Translations under genes and position numbers: made by a program | Notes under the pieces: model-generated | What the model was told of the DNA's origin: nothing | The model's database searches: none | The model's input: only the letters and a program-made list of their open reading frames with translations | Origin: a bacterium | Lineage (GTDB): Bacteria > Bdellovibrionota_C > UBA2361 > RFPC01 | Reading direction: 5' to 3' | Assembly (NCBI GenBank): GCA_022763385.1 | Contig: JALEGQ010000134.1 | Location: forward strand, 1-37,734 | DNA: 37,734 bases | In this document: positions 1 to 8,026 of the stretch, piece by piece | Layout: each line of letters opens with the position of its first letter | How positions within the stretch are numbered: position 1 is the stretch's first letter

Positions 1-11
1 GGAGTGGTTGT

Positions 12-90
12 CGAAAGCTGATCGCTTTCGCCCGTTTTTGCGGGCAGTATGTGTTGTCCCTCCGGGAGACTTCCGGCAACTTCAGTTGCC
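12..90. repeat. Three short inverted repeats at the left edge
   Basis: No gene can be supported in the first 200 bases. Three perfect short stems are visible: CGAAAGC (12-18) with GCTTTCG (24-30), CCCG (31-34) with CGGG (41-44) around a T-rich loop, and GGCAAC (75-80) with GTTGCC (85-90) around TTCA. Their close spacing suggests a structured RNA end or the terminator region of a gene left of the window, but none ends in a clear T-run. The role is unknown. Confidence 0.4.
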
Positions 91-200
91 TTCAGTATAA
101 AAGGAGAGAATACCGAAATAAGACTTCATTCGCGAATAAAGTTGCCCCATTTCCGATATCTGGCATCAATACGGCGCGTAACCGGACGCAGACCCGCTCA

Positions 201-872
201 TTACTCAGAATCAACGAGCGGATCTGGGATATCGGCCTCGGCAAAGCCCTTCGCCCTGAGAAGACACGCCGGACAGGTGCCACACGGGTGGGAGGTTCCG
301 TTATAGCAGGTGTGAGTAGCGGCGAGGGCCGAGAGGGCTCCGAGCTCTTTGGCGAGCAGTACGGTCTCCTTCTTCGAGAGGAGCATCAACGGAGTATGAA
401 GGAGAAAGTTCGCCTCCATCCCGAGGTTTATCCCGGCGAGGGTGCTCTTGAGGGTCTCGGCACGACAATCGGGATAACCGCTGTAGTCGGTCTCGCACAC
501 TCCGAGAACGAGGTGTTGAATTGACCGTTGGTAGGCGTAGGCCGCGGCGTAGGTGAGGAAGATGAGGTTTCTGCCCGGCACGAAGGTGTTGGGAAGGCCA
601 TCTTTGGTCCCGTGTTCCTGAATGGGAAGCGACTCCGTGAGCGATGAACCGCCGAGTTCGGTGAAGGCGGAGAGGTGCAGTACGGTATTGGGAACCCCAG
701 CCCGCTCGGCGACCAGGGCGGCAGCAGCGATCTCCCGTCTGTGCCGTTGCCCGTAGTCATAGGTGAGGGTTTCGACCTCATGAAATTGTTCCAAGGCCCA
801 GTAGAGGCAGGTCGTTGAGTCCTGTCCACCAGAGAGGATAACGAGCGCTTTCTCGGAGGCGAGTGATTTCAT
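201..872 (-). CDS. queC: 7-cyano-7-deazaguanine synthase QueC
   Basis: QueC converts 7-carboxy-7-deazaguanine to preQ0 with ATP and ammonia in the cytosolic queuosine pathway. The 223-residue protein has the N-terminal PP-loop motif SGGQDSTTC near residue 14. Near the C-terminus it has the four-cysteine zinc site (C-x8-C-x2-C-x2-C, in CYNGTSHPCGTCPAC), both diagnostic for the family. Length matches the usual 220-230 residues. The ATG overlaps the queF stop as ATGA, so the two are translationally coupled, and QueF uses the product of QueC. Transcription probably starts at the promoter before queF. No clear Rho-independent terminator follows; a loose CCGCTC/GAGCGG stem spans the stop codon. Confidence 0.96.
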   Translation of the reverse strand: MKSLASEKALVILSGGQDSTTCLYWALEQFHEVETLTYDYGQRHRREIAAAALVAERAGVPNTVLHLSAFTELGGSSLTESLPIQEHGTKDGLPNTFVPGRNLIFLTYAAAYAYQRSIQHLVLGVCETDYSGYPDCRAETLKSTLAGINLGMEANFLLHTPLMLLSKKETVLLAKELGALSALAATHTCYNGTSHPCGTCPACLLRAKGFAEADIPDPLVDSE

Positions 873-1330
873 CAGGTCGTGGTTGAGCGGTTTTCTTGCA
901 GAGCACCTTCTTGGAGGGCCTCATAGGCGGGCGGAAGGGCCCCCTCGATACAGAGGGTATCAAACCCCCCTCGAGTGTTGTAGCGAGTCTTCACCTCCAC
1001 CGGGCACTCAAGCACCGCTTCGAGATCATTTCGGATCCGCGCCGTTGCTTCTTCTTGGTAGATGCCAACGTTTCGATACGAGGTGATATAGTATTTCAAC
1101 GAACGGAGTTCGACGCACTTCTTTCCGGTTGGATAGTAGGTAATCGTCAGGGTCGCGTAGTCGGGAAGGCCACTAAAGGGACAGACCGCGGAGAACTCCG
1201 CCGTTTCGGTCTCAATCCGTTGTGCCGGAGAGTCAAAGGGAAAGGTCTCGAGGAGATCTTCCCGAATTGCATCCGATTCCTGAAACGTTCCGAGAAAAGA
1301 AACATCTTCCCGTGCCTGTTGCTCTGCCAT
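872..1330 (-). CDS. queF: NADPH-dependent preQ0 reductase QueF (short type)
   Basis: QueF reduces the nitrile of preQ0 to preQ1, the base inserted into tRNA for queuosine. The 152-residue protein has the catalytic Cys50 in the motif AVCPFSGLPDY, with Asp57 as the likely proton donor, and the NADPH/substrate segment VELRSLKYY (usual form ESKSLK). Its length fits the single-domain YkvM-like type, not the ~280-residue E. coli type. An upstream in-frame extension to 1456 exists, but the ATG at 1330 follows CAGGAG by six bases and gives the family's normal N-terminus, so I chose it. It is the first gene of a queF-queC pair with a 4-base ATGA overlap. Confidence 0.95.
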   Translation of the reverse strand: MAEQQAREDVSFLGTFQESDAIREDLLETFPFDSPAQRIETETAEFSAVCPFSGLPDYATLTITYYPTGKKCVELRSLKYYITSYRNVGIYQEEATARIRNDLEAVLECPVEVKTRYNTRGGFDTLCIEGALPPAYEALQEGALQENRSTTT

Positions 1331-1368
1331 ACTGCTCCTGAGATAACGACCCCTTACGGCCAGCGAGC

Positions 1369-1397
1369 AGCATACGCCTTTTTCTCTGGAATGTGAA
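1369..1397 (-). promoter_or_regulatory. Candidate sigma-70-type promoter for queF-queC
   Basis: On the minus strand TTCACA (1392-1397) is followed after exactly 17 bases by TATGCT (1369-1374). These match five and four of six consensus positions. The start site would lie about 30 bases before the queF ATG. No preQ1 riboswitch aptamer was recognised in this short leader. The call rests on consensus matching only. Confidence 0.45.
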
Positions 1398-1406
1398 CGG
1401 TGACCG

Positions 1407-2024
1407 CTACAGGTTTCCGACGGACTTCGCCTGATCTCCGGTGCTGTACTCCTCATAGAAGTTAGAGAGCTTCCTCCGCAGCATAAGCCGTGAACGGTGG
1501 AGCCGTGACTTTACCGCTGGAATGGAGAGTCCGAGGATCTTTCCGACCTCTTTACTCGTGAGACCATCCACATCCCGGAGAACGAAGACGGGGCGATATT
1601 CATCAGGAAGTTTTCCGATCGCCTCTTCTAGAACCGTGGAGACCTCTTTCCGAAGAGTGATATGGTCGCCGAGATCCGTCTCCGAGGTCTGGAGGATCAG
1701 GGTGTGTTCACTATCGGGCAGGGCATCATCCATCAAGATCGACTTATTCTGCCGATTCTTGCGGAGCTTCATGAGGGAGGAGTTGACCGTGATGCGATAG
1801 AGCCAACTTGAAAACGAGGACTTCCCTTCAAAGTTCTCCAGCTTGCGATACACCGTCGTAAAGACATCCTGGAGCACCTCTTCAGCGTCTTCCTGATTGC
1901 GGCACATCCGCGAAGCGAGGCTATAGGCCTTATCACTGTAGCGAGAGATCAGCTCTTCAAAGCTTCGGGTATCTCCCTTCCGAAACTGCTCAACTAACTC
2001 AGCATCACTCGTTGTTGCACCCAT
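1407..2024 (-). CDS. ECF-family RNA polymerase sigma factor (RpoE-like)
   Basis: A sigma-70 family factor of the extracytoplasmic-function class that directs RNA polymerase to a stress or envelope regulon. The N-terminal region 2 helices include a DAEEVLQDVF segment and SSFSSWLYRITVN. The C-terminal region 4 has the helix-turn-helix LTSKEVGKILGLSIPAVKSR. Regions 1.1 and 3 are absent, as expected for ECF factors, and the length of 205 residues is typical. A start at 2036 is possible, but the ATG at 2024 sits five to six bases after GGAGG, so it is preferred. No anti-sigma gene is adjacent: queF lies downstream with its own promoter and the GT20 gene lies upstream. How this factor is controlled is therefore not visible here. 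Confidence 0.92.
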   Translation of the reverse strand: MGATTSDAELVEQFRKGDTRSFEELISRYSDKAYSLASRMCRNQEDAEEVLQDVFTTVYRKLENFEGKSSFSSWLYRITVNSSLMKLRKNRQNKSILMDDALPDSEHTLILQTSETDLGDHITLRKEVSTVLEEAIGKLPDEYRPVFVLRDVDGLTSKEVGKILGLSIPAVKSRLHRSRLMLRRKLSNFYEEYSTGDQAKSVGNL

Positions 2025-2105
2025 CGAAACCTCCATCTCCGTGGCCTACTCAGGAGAAGGAAGAAGCGAAAAGCTTGCCAATATTTAAAGAAACCGGGGA
2101 TCTGC

Positions 2106-2132
2106 AAAAAAATGAAGCGTTTCGCGCCTTTC
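2106..2132 (-). terminator. Bulged hairpin followed by T7 between GT20 gene and sigma gene
   Basis: On the minus strand an arm of GAA plus GCG pairs with CGC plus TTC around a CGAAA loop, with a two-base bulge, and the stem is followed by ATTTTTTT. It lies 110-140 bases past the GT20 stop and about 80 bases before the sigma-factor start. It could end GT20 transcription or attenuate the sigma gene. The stem is short, so confidence is modest. Confidence 0.35.
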
Positions 2133-2218
2133 ACGCATAGGCAGCCCCAAAAATCACCACCCCCCGTCAAAACCACGACGAGCTCCCTGTCGAAGAACGA
2201 GACACTTTGACGGAGAAA

Positions 2219-2235
2219 CCGGCAGATATTGCCGG
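2219..2235 (-). terminator. Perfect 6-bp hairpin just after the GT20 gene
   Basis: CCGGCA and TGCCGG form a perfect stem around a five-base loop, ten bases past the GT20 stop codon. On the minus strand it is followed by TTTCT. The T-run is short, so this may be a weak terminator or a 3'-end-protecting stem. Confidence 0.4.
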
Positions 2236-2245
2236 GCACTTCGGG

Positions 2246-4804
2246 CTACCCTACCGTATTATTTACGGCCACGCCCTGCGCGAGGAGCTCTATAAAGAGC
2301 TCTCGAAGCTCTTGGCGGCTTGAAAAGCTCCTTGCATCTTCAATTCCGACTTCGCTCGGTCCTGCCAGAACAACTTCACCGCCGAGGTTCCGTACTCTAC
2401 TGACGGTTTGAGGTGTGGTGTAGGGTCCCCCAAGATACAGGAGATAAGGCGCTGATTCCTCCTTAGATTCAGCACCTTTACCATCATCCCCTTCTGGAAC
2501 TGCCTCCGGGGCAGTCCACTCTAAAATCTTTTCCAGGGCAGCAGCGGGTCCTGACTCCCTCGGATAGAACTCCAGGCTCTCGCGGCCCTGCCGACAGAAA
2601 AAATCTGCGTTCAGTAATGTGTCACTGAAATAGTCAATAAGAACGTCACGAACAGCATCACGAGCACTTGGATCTAAAAGATTCCCATAATCAATCGTCA
2701 ACACTGGCCCTTTATTATCAATAAGAATTCCGGGAGAAAGCTCTCCATCACGTCGGAGATCCCTGAGTACATCGGCAAACCTCCGCACCTCTTCGACTCT
2801 CCGCCGATCAAAAGTATGTTCTCGTCGATTACGGCCAAAGTTGTAGATTTCGCTACCATAAAGCGGCACCGCATAGAGCTGACACTTCTCTGGTTGGTAG
2901 TGGGTTTCGACCTTTCGAAACAAAATTCGAGTATCACCGACAGTTCTTCCGCTTAGAATCACCGAGGTTCTTCCGGGAAGCTGTGAAAAGCTGAACATCC
3001 CATCCCCAAAAAGTCGTCCCACGCGCGCTTCATTTGAAGAAAACGCGTACTCTGCCAACACCCCATCTGTTTCTGCAGCAAGCACAACACGTTTGGCGGA
3101 ACGAATCTTGTGTGCAAGTTCACCCACCAGTCCTTGGTTCCTTGGCACTGGGCATATCCCTTGCGCCTCTTTCCGAGCCTCACGCAATGCAGCATTATCA
3201 GCATCAGCACGAAGAATCGTTTTTAAATTCAGTGCTGCCCAATCATGAACAGTATAGTTCTCCAAAAATCGGTGTATGGCAGCAAGATTTCTATGGAGCT
3301 CTTCTTCCGTACACCCCCTTCCCGCGACGGCATCTCGAACAGCCTGAGATATTGCTTCCGGGTCTGCACCATCAACAACCGTTACATGCTCACCGATATC
3401 AGCGATGGCTCCGGCACCGCTACCGTAAATAAAATGAGTTCCCGGCTGACCAGGATCTAAATCGTTCGCTGCGGCGAGCTCAAACATCACGAGGTTCTTG
3501 CCATCTTGCCTCACCGGAAGAAATCCAACCCTAGCCACTCTCGCCATCGCAAGAATCTGCTCAGGGCTTCCGCCTTCGTAAAACACCTCGGCAGGACGGA
3601 AAACAACTTCATCTCCTTCCGAATTTATTACGGTCTTCGAAAACTCAGCATTTAGCTCTTTGAATCCCTCTCTTACTAATCTCGCGTATTTACGAGCTTC
3701 CGCATTATTCTCTCTTGCGCTTTGTAGAAACTGTACAACTACGTGATCTTCAGCATTCAGATCTCCACTCGCAAAGGCACGTTTCAGAGCAGCGATCTTC
3801 TCCAGCAATCCCTTGGTATAGTCGATCCGCTCCGCAGCACAGATTACTGTACGTCCTTTGTATCGCTCCCGATACTCCGCTTCATATCTTCGAACATCTG
3901 CCTCATCAACTTTCGCGCGAATAGCTTGATAGTCAACACTAATCCCCCTGCCATTCACCCGCACAACTCGCCCATCACTATCAGTGACCGCTCCCTTAGC
4001 AAAGTCGACGGGGTATCCAAGGGAATCGCAGATATGAAGAAAGTTCTCTCCACCCTCTTGTCTCTGAAAACCAAGACAATCATTGCCGAGCATCCCTTCA
4101 ATAAGCTCCTCGCCCCACTCCTCCGGAACCTGGCCTCGAAAGTACTCCGGGCTAAAGAACGGAGTATGAGTGAAAAGTCCAATAGCAATATCGGGGCAGA
4201 GCTTCCGAAGCTCTCTCGCAACCAACCACTCATGAATATCATTGAGCCACACCACTATCTTCTCGCCCCCAGCAACTCGTGGCGGAAGCTCTTCGGCGAT
4301 ATTCTCTGCCACTAATCGGCTCACTACGCGGTAGCTTTCAAACTGTTCTGGGGTGGGGTTACAGGCGTATTGTTCCCCCATCTCATGAACGTGGGGCCAC
4401 AAAAATCCATCTACGACAACATCTTTAAACGGGGCGAGGTGTTCACCAACTTCAACGCCGACGATGTCATTACTGAGAACCGGAGAAGAATGTCCTTCTA
4501 GTACGCCCTTCTTTACCAACCAGGGGATAGCATTGAGCGGCGCAAGCCCCCCGTCCCGTTTCGGCTCAGGACTCACGAGCAACGCTCCTCCTTGGTCAAT
4601 AATCCCACGAAGCCCGACATACAGCCCACCGTTCCCTGGCTTATCGCGATACCGTCCCTGGTCGTCTATCTCAAGATTGGCTAAGGGCCTGTTGGTGACC
4701 ACCACAAGCCGCAGGTCCTTCGGCAACGACTCGTCTGTGACCTCACTACTAATCCACTCCGCATCAACATCACCTCGCCGGGGAAGTACAACAGGATCTG
4801 CCAC
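2246..4804 (-). CDS. GT20 trehalose-6-phosphate synthase-like protein with degenerate HAD phosphatase domain
   Basis: An 852-residue two-domain protein. Residues ~32-530 are a family GT20 glycosyltransferase, as in OtsA or glucosylglycerol-phosphate synthase, which join a nucleotide-sugar glucosyl unit to a phosphorylated acceptor. Conserved positions seen include NRP at 38-40, Asp189 (in NDIHE, usually HDYH), FTHTPFFSPEYFR at 211-223, Arg326/Lys331 in ERIDYTKG, and Asp434/Glu442 in RQDGKNLVMFE. Residues ~565-820 resemble the trehalose-phosphate phosphatase HAD domain. There the nucleophile Asp is Glu578 (AAETDGV), the later GD..TDE metal motif reads LGGPYTT, and HYR reads DYG; only SGR (618-620) is intact. 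The phosphatase half is therefore probably inactive. GTG start after AAGGAG. The acceptor is not certain. The gene looks more AT-rich than its neighbours. Confidence 0.85.
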   Translation of the reverse strand: MADPVVLPRRGDVDAEWISSEVTDESLPKDLRLVVVTNRPLANLEIDDQGRYRDKPGNGGLYVGLRGIIDQGGALLVSPEPKRDGGLAPLNAIPWLVKKGVLEGHSSPVLSNDIVGVEVGEHLAPFKDVVVDGFLWPHVHEMGEQYACNPTPEQFESYRVVSRLVAENIAEELPPRVAGGEKIVVWLNDIHEWLVARELRKLCPDIAIGLFTHTPFFSPEYFRGQVPEEWGEELIEGMLGNDCLGFQRQEGGENFLHICDSLGYPVDFAKGAVTDSDGRVVRVNGRGISVDYQAIRAKVDEADVRRYEAEYRERYKGRTVICAAERIDYTKGLLEKIAALKRAFASGDLNAEDHVVVQFLQSARENNAEARKYARLVREGFKELNAEFSKTVINSEGDEVVFRPAEVFYEGGSPEQILAMARVARVGFLPVRQDGKNLVMFELAAANDLDPGQPGTHFIYGSGAGAIADIGEHVTVVDGADPEAISQAVRDAVAGRGCTEEELHRNLAAIHRFLENYTVHDWAALNLKTILRADADNAALREARKEAQGICPVPRNQGLVGELAHKIRSAKRVVLAAETDGVLAEYAFSSNEARVGRLFGDGMFSFSQLPGRTSVILSGRTVGDTRILFRKVETHYQPEKCQLYAVPLYGSEIYNFGRNRREHTFDRRRVEEVRRFADVLRDLRRDGELSPGILIDNKGPVLTIDYGNLLDPSARDAVRDVLIDYFSDTLLNADFFCRQGRESLEFYPRESGPAAALEKILEWTAPEAVPEGDDGKGAESKEESAPYLLYLGGPYTTPQTVSRVRNLGGEVVLAGPSEVGIEDARSFSSRQELRELFIELLAQGVAVNNTVG

Positions 4805-4848
4805 AGAACTCCTTACGAAAACACGAAACAGCCACTCGGCCTAGCTGG

Positions 4849-4877
4849 AAAATAGCACGTCGTTCTACCCGACTCAA
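4849..4877 (-). promoter_or_regulatory. Candidate promoter for the GT20 gene
   Basis: TTGAGT (4872-4877) and TATTTT (4849-4854) on the minus strand are 17 bases apart, each matching four of six consensus positions. The predicted leader is about 38 bases before the GTG. It implies transcription separate from htrA upstream. Consensus matching only. Confidence 0.3.
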
Positions 4878-4964
4878 TGCTCATTTCCTGAGTGTGTTAT
4901 GGGGGTTACCCCAAAAAAGGAACACAGAAAAGGAGGAATATGAGGATCTTCCGTTTGGCAACCC

Positions 4965-4976
4965 CGGAATATTCCG
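4965..4976. repeat. Perfect 12-bp palindrome CGGAATATTCCG
   Basis: A self-complementary 12-mer four bases past the htrA stop codon and about 90 bases upstream of the candidate GT20 promoter. With no loop it is more like a protein-binding site than a hairpin. No regulator is known for it. Confidence 0.35.
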
Positions 4977-4980
4977 ACGG

Positions 4981-6501
4981 CTACTCCACTACAGGGATGG
5001 TCGGCACCGTGAGGGTGAGAAAGCGGGTGCCCTCTTTGCGCCGCACGAGGACCAGTACCACCTTCTCCGCTGAAAGGCTCTTCACGAGCCGTTCATAGGC
5101 CCGTGGCCCATTCACCGCGCGCCGATCGAGCTCCTCGATGATATCTCCCCGCTGGAGCCCGGCTTTCTCGGCTGGAGAGCCCGGCTTTACCTGGACCACC
5201 ACCACTCCGGTGGGGGCCTCCTGCCCGATCGCTCGGGAGTACGGGGCAGTCACCTCTTCGGGTACGATCCCTAGCCGGTCAGGCTGCGGCTGCTCATCCT
5301 CGTTTGCCATCCCTCTTGGGGCATCCTTAAGCTCCCCGATACGGGGCTTCAGGGTGCGCCTCTTTCCACCCCGAAGAACCACTACCGCCGCGGGCTGGCC
5401 AACCGGGGTCTCCGCAACGAGCAACGGCAACTCATCGTGATCCTGAATCGGAGTCCCTTCATACGAAACGATCACATCCTCCCGGAGAAAACCGGCTTCT
5501 GCCGCAGGAGTATCCTCCATCACATCTGCAACGAGCGCCCCAGCTGCTTTGGGAAGTTCGAGCGCTTCCTGCACTTCTGGGGTCACCGACTGGATGATCA
5601 CTCCGAGTAATCCCCGAGTAACTCGCCCCTTTTCCTTGAGCTGCACCAGGATCCCCTTTGCGAGATTCACGGGAACGGCAAAGCCGATCCCGATGTTAAA
5701 GCCGCTCTGTCCCCCACCAAACCCCTGCCGGCCAGGACTAAAGATCGCGGTGTTAATTCCTACTACCTGTCCCTTCGTGTTCAGCAGCGGCCCACCGGAG
5801 CTCCCCGGATTAATGGAGGCGTCGGTTTGGATAAACTGGTCGTACGGACTACTCGTCCGGGTCGGAACCCGACGGCTCTTCGCTGATACGATCCCGGCCG
5901 TAAAGGTCTGACCGAGTTGAAACTGATTCCCAACCGCAACGACCCACTCGCCAATTTCGACCTCATCTGAATCACCGAGGAGAAGCGGCTGCACCGGCAC
6001 TCTCGGCGTGATCTTAATGAGGGCGATATCGGTCTTTGGGTCAGCCCCAACGAGCTCGGCATCGTACTCGTCCCGCTCTCCAGGAATCCGAACGACGATG
6101 CTCTTCCCCTCTGCTACCACGTGGTGATTCGTTACGATGTAGCCATCACGACTCACAAAGAATCCCGTGCCAAGCGAACGACTCGGACGCTCTGGTCCCC
6201 GACGGAGAAAAGGCGGCAGGAGGGACTCTTGCTCCTTTTTGTCGTCACCGTCGTCATCTTCTCCTTCACCACTCTCCGCCGTGATGTTCACCACGGCACT
6301 CTCGGCATAGCTCGCGAGAGGCGAGAAATTCGGCGCGGCGATAACCGCCTCACCGCCGAAGTCTGGGGTTCCCTCGGTAAACAGAGGGGTGTTCTCACCA
6401 CCGTTTTGCTCCTTGGCGAGACTTCCCAGGGGAACTCCAAACACAAGAAGAAAGAGGATGAAAACAACACGGGGATTCATGCGGCAGGTGTTTTGGGACA
6501 T
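4981..6501 (-). CDS. HtrA/DegP/DegQ-type periplasmic serine protease
   Basis: A periplasmic quality-control protease and chaperone that degrades misfolded envelope proteins. The 506-residue protein begins with a hydrophobic signal segment (residues ~11-28). The trypsin-like domain has the triad His127 (TNHHVVAEG), Asp158 (KTDIALIKI) and Ser235 (NPGSSGGPLL). Two PDZ domains follow, at about 270-365 and 400-500. An acidic stretch (EGEDDDGDDKKE) lies between the signal and the protease domain, where DegP-like proteins carry a variable loop. The ATG at 6501 has a weak GAG upstream. A second ATG at 6480, just before the signal sequence, is possible but has no ribosome site. It lies 35 bases after the DUF1844 gene, so the two are probably one transcript. 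Confidence 0.95.
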   Translation of the reverse strand: MSQNTCRMNPRVVFILFLLVFGVPLGSLAKEQNGGENTPLFTEGTPDFGGEAVIAAPNFSPLASYAESAVVNITAESGEGEDDDGDDKKEQESLLPPFLRRGPERPSRSLGTGFFVSRDGYIVTNHHVVAEGKSIVVRIPGERDEYDAELVGADPKTDIALIKITPRVPVQPLLLGDSDEVEIGEWVVAVGNQFQLGQTFTAGIVSAKSRRVPTRTSSPYDQFIQTDASINPGSSGGPLLNTKGQVVGINTAIFSPGRQGFGGGQSGFNIGIGFAVPVNLAKGILVQLKEKGRVTRGLLGVIIQSVTPEVQEALELPKAAGALVADVMEDTPAAEAGFLREDVIVSYEGTPIQDHDELPLLVAETPVGQPAAVVVLRGGKRRTLKPRIGELKDAPRGMANEDEQPQPDRLGIVPEEVTAPYSRAIGQEAPTGVVVVQVKPGSPAEKAGLQRGDIIEELDRRAVNGPRAYERLVKSLSAEKVVLVLVRRKEGTRFLTLTVPTIPVVE

Positions 6502-6536
6502 AACGATCTCAATGAGGCAACTTGGAGGTGATGGAT

Positions 6537-6989
6537 CTACTTGTTGTTTACAAATGCGAGCCGGAGGCTGTGGAGGATCTCACTGGTTAACTTCTTTTCC
6601 GCGTCGTTGAGATTCCCAACCGTCTTCTTATCGAGCATCTCGATCACGTCGATGGTGTGTCGTGCCGCCTCGACGTTCTTTGGTATCTCAACTCCGGGCG
6701 GAGGGGGCATCTCTCCGAGCTGCACCATCGCCTGGGTCGCAAGCGAAAGAATAAAAGAGCTGTAGTCTATCCCCTCCTCGGCTCCCTGTGGCGAGAACTC
6801 CTCGGCTTCGTTGGTGGTAGCGTCGTGTGCGGCATCTTTCGCTGCCGTTCCTTCTGTGGTTGCCGCGGAAGATGGTGCGGCCTTCGGCCTCTCTTGTGGC
6901 TCCGCTTCTGCACTCTCCGCTCTCAGGTTCCCAGAGTCGTCAAACCTCCTCCGGTCCTTCACCTTGAATCCACCCTCTTCTTCAGACAT
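6537..6989 (-). CDS. DUF1844 family protein
   Basis: A 150-residue cytosolic protein with a charged, low-complexity N-terminal half (Ala/Glu/Thr-rich, residues ~20-70) and a conserved C-terminal block. The block contains FILSLATQAMVQLGEMPPP, then EAARHTIDVIEMLDKKT and a final helix with EILHSLRLAFV. This pattern is the DUF1844 signature. The family's function is unknown, and it is common in deltaproteobacterial-type genomes. The ATG follows GAGAGGAG by seven bases. It is the first gene before htrA on the minus strand and is divergent from the metallo-hydrolase gene at 7125. Confidence 0.88.
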   Translation of the reverse strand: MSEEEGGFKVKDRRRFDDSGNLRAESAEAEPQERPKAAPSSAATTEGTAAKDAAHDATTNEAEEFSPQGAEEGIDYSSFILSLATQAMVQLGEMPPPPGVEIPKNVEAARHTIDVIEMLDKKTVGNLNDAEKKLTSEILHSLRLAFVNNK

Positions 6990-7124
6990 AACGTACTCCT
7001 CTCAACGCCGCACCGGATCCTCCCACACTGCACGATTCCCGACAAGTTCTTCACCTTTCCCCACGGGAGAGAAGCACCAAAAAAGGTGTTTCCTTCTGAG
7101 ATAAATGGCGTAGCCTGGAACATC

Positions 7125-7952
7125 ATGAGCGACATTCTCCGTGCGACATTGACCATTCTCGGCTGTGGGACCTCCACCGGGGTCCCCGTTCCGAGGTGCC
7201 CCTGCGCCGTCTGCACCTCTGGCGATCCGAAAAACGAACGGCTTCGAACCAGTGCCTACCTCTCCCTTCCCACAGGGGAAGGGCTTCTCATCGACGCTGG
7301 CCCGGATCTCCGAACACAAGCGTTACGCTACCAGCTTCCGCAGGTCGACGGAGTGTTCTATACCCATGCCCACGCCGATCACATTCTCGGAACGGATGAC
7401 CTTCGCGTCTTCAACTTCGGGCGGGAGGGAACCATCCCCTGTTTTGCCAGCAGCGAGACCCAACGCACCCTGAACCACTTTTTCTCCTACATCTTCTCAC
7501 CAAACCCGAACTACCAGGGAGGCGCGCTCGCCAAGCTCACGCTTGAGGAAGCGCATCCTGGAAAATCGATCCCGTTCGGCTCCATCTCTATCACTCCGAT
7601 CGAAGTGTTCCACGGCTCTCTTCAAGTGCTCGGATTTCGGTGTGGGGAGCTCGTTTACCTCACGGATTGCAAAACTATCCCAGAACACTCGCGAGCGGTG
7701 ATTCGAGGGGCAGAGATCCTCATCATTGACGGACTCCGATACCGCGATCACGCCACCCACTTTACGGTGGAGGAAGCCGTTACGTTTGCTGACGAGATGG
7801 CTGTGAACCAAACCTACCTCACCCACATGACCCATGACCTCGATTATCACACCCTCAAAGCGGAGCTCCAATCACGAGTTCAGTCACCGGATGGCACGCG
7901 CACGGTAGCACCGGCCTACGACGGCCTTCGCATTTCCTTTCGGTGCGGTTGA
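7125..7952 (+). CDS. Metallo-beta-lactamase-fold hydrolase, PhnP-like
   Basis: A 275-residue MBL-fold enzyme. The metal-binding motif is HAHADH (His81, His83, Asp85, His86), followed by ILGTDDLR, the form typical of PhnP, the phosphoribosyl cyclic phosphodiesterase. The N-terminal GTSTGVPVPRCPCAVC has cysteines at 14, 25, 27 and 30, which fits the extra zinc site of PhnP-type proteins. Later metal ligands are likely His in FHGSLQ, Asp in YLTDC and His in THMTHD. There are no phosphonate-degradation genes nearby, so the substrate may be another cyclic nucleotide or phosphodiester. An in-frame extension upstream to 6657 runs antisense to the DUF1844 gene and is not believed. The ATG at 7125 has only a weak ribosome site. 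Confidence 0.88.
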   Translation: MSDILRATLTILGCGTSTGVPVPRCPCAVCTSGDPKNERLRTSAYLSLPTGEGLLIDAGPDLRTQALRYQLPQVDGVFYTHAHADHILGTDDLRVFNFGREGTIPCFASSETQRTLNHFFSYIFSPNPNYQGGALAKLTLEEAHPGKSIPFGSISITPIEVFHGSLQVLGFRCGELVYLTDCKTIPEHSRAVIRGAEILIIDGLRYRDHATHFTVEEAVTFADEMAVNQTYLTHMTHDLDYHTLKAELQSRVQSPDGTRTVAPAYDGLRISFRCG

Positions 7953-7960
7953 CCTTTGCC

Positions 7961-8026
7961 GTTATTGCACCCCCTTATTGCAGCGCCTTATTGCAACGCC
8001 TTTACTGCACCCCGTTACTGTAACGG
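7961..8026. repeat. Five imperfect tandem copies of a 13-14-base unit
   Basis: Units begin at 7961, 7974, 7987, 8001 and 8014 with the pattern (G/C/T)TTA(T/C)TG(C/T)A plus 3-4 bases. The two central copies share CCTTATTGCA. The array fills the space between the convergent hydrolase and carD genes, and the last copy contains the carD stop codon. No CRISPR-like spacers are present. Replication slippage is the simplest origin. Confidence 0.65.

Noticed and set aside
51-524. 157-codon plus-strand frame over queC
   Set aside because: It runs antisense to queC, which has full family motifs. The product is low-complexity and has no ribosome site.
1331-1406. preQ1 riboswitch before queF
   Set aside because: No match to the preQ1 aptamer core was seen in the short leader.
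4901-4918. GGGG/CCCC palindrome with an A-run as a terminator for htrA
   Set aside because: On the minus strand the T-run precedes the stem instead of following it.
6657-7124. 156-codon upstream extension of the metallo-hydrolase
   Set aside because: It is Cys/Arg-rich and antisense to the DUF1844 gene. The enzyme's normal N-terminus begins at 7125.
7961-8026. CRISPR array
   Set aside because: Units are 13-14 bases with no unique spacers, and there are no cas genes.
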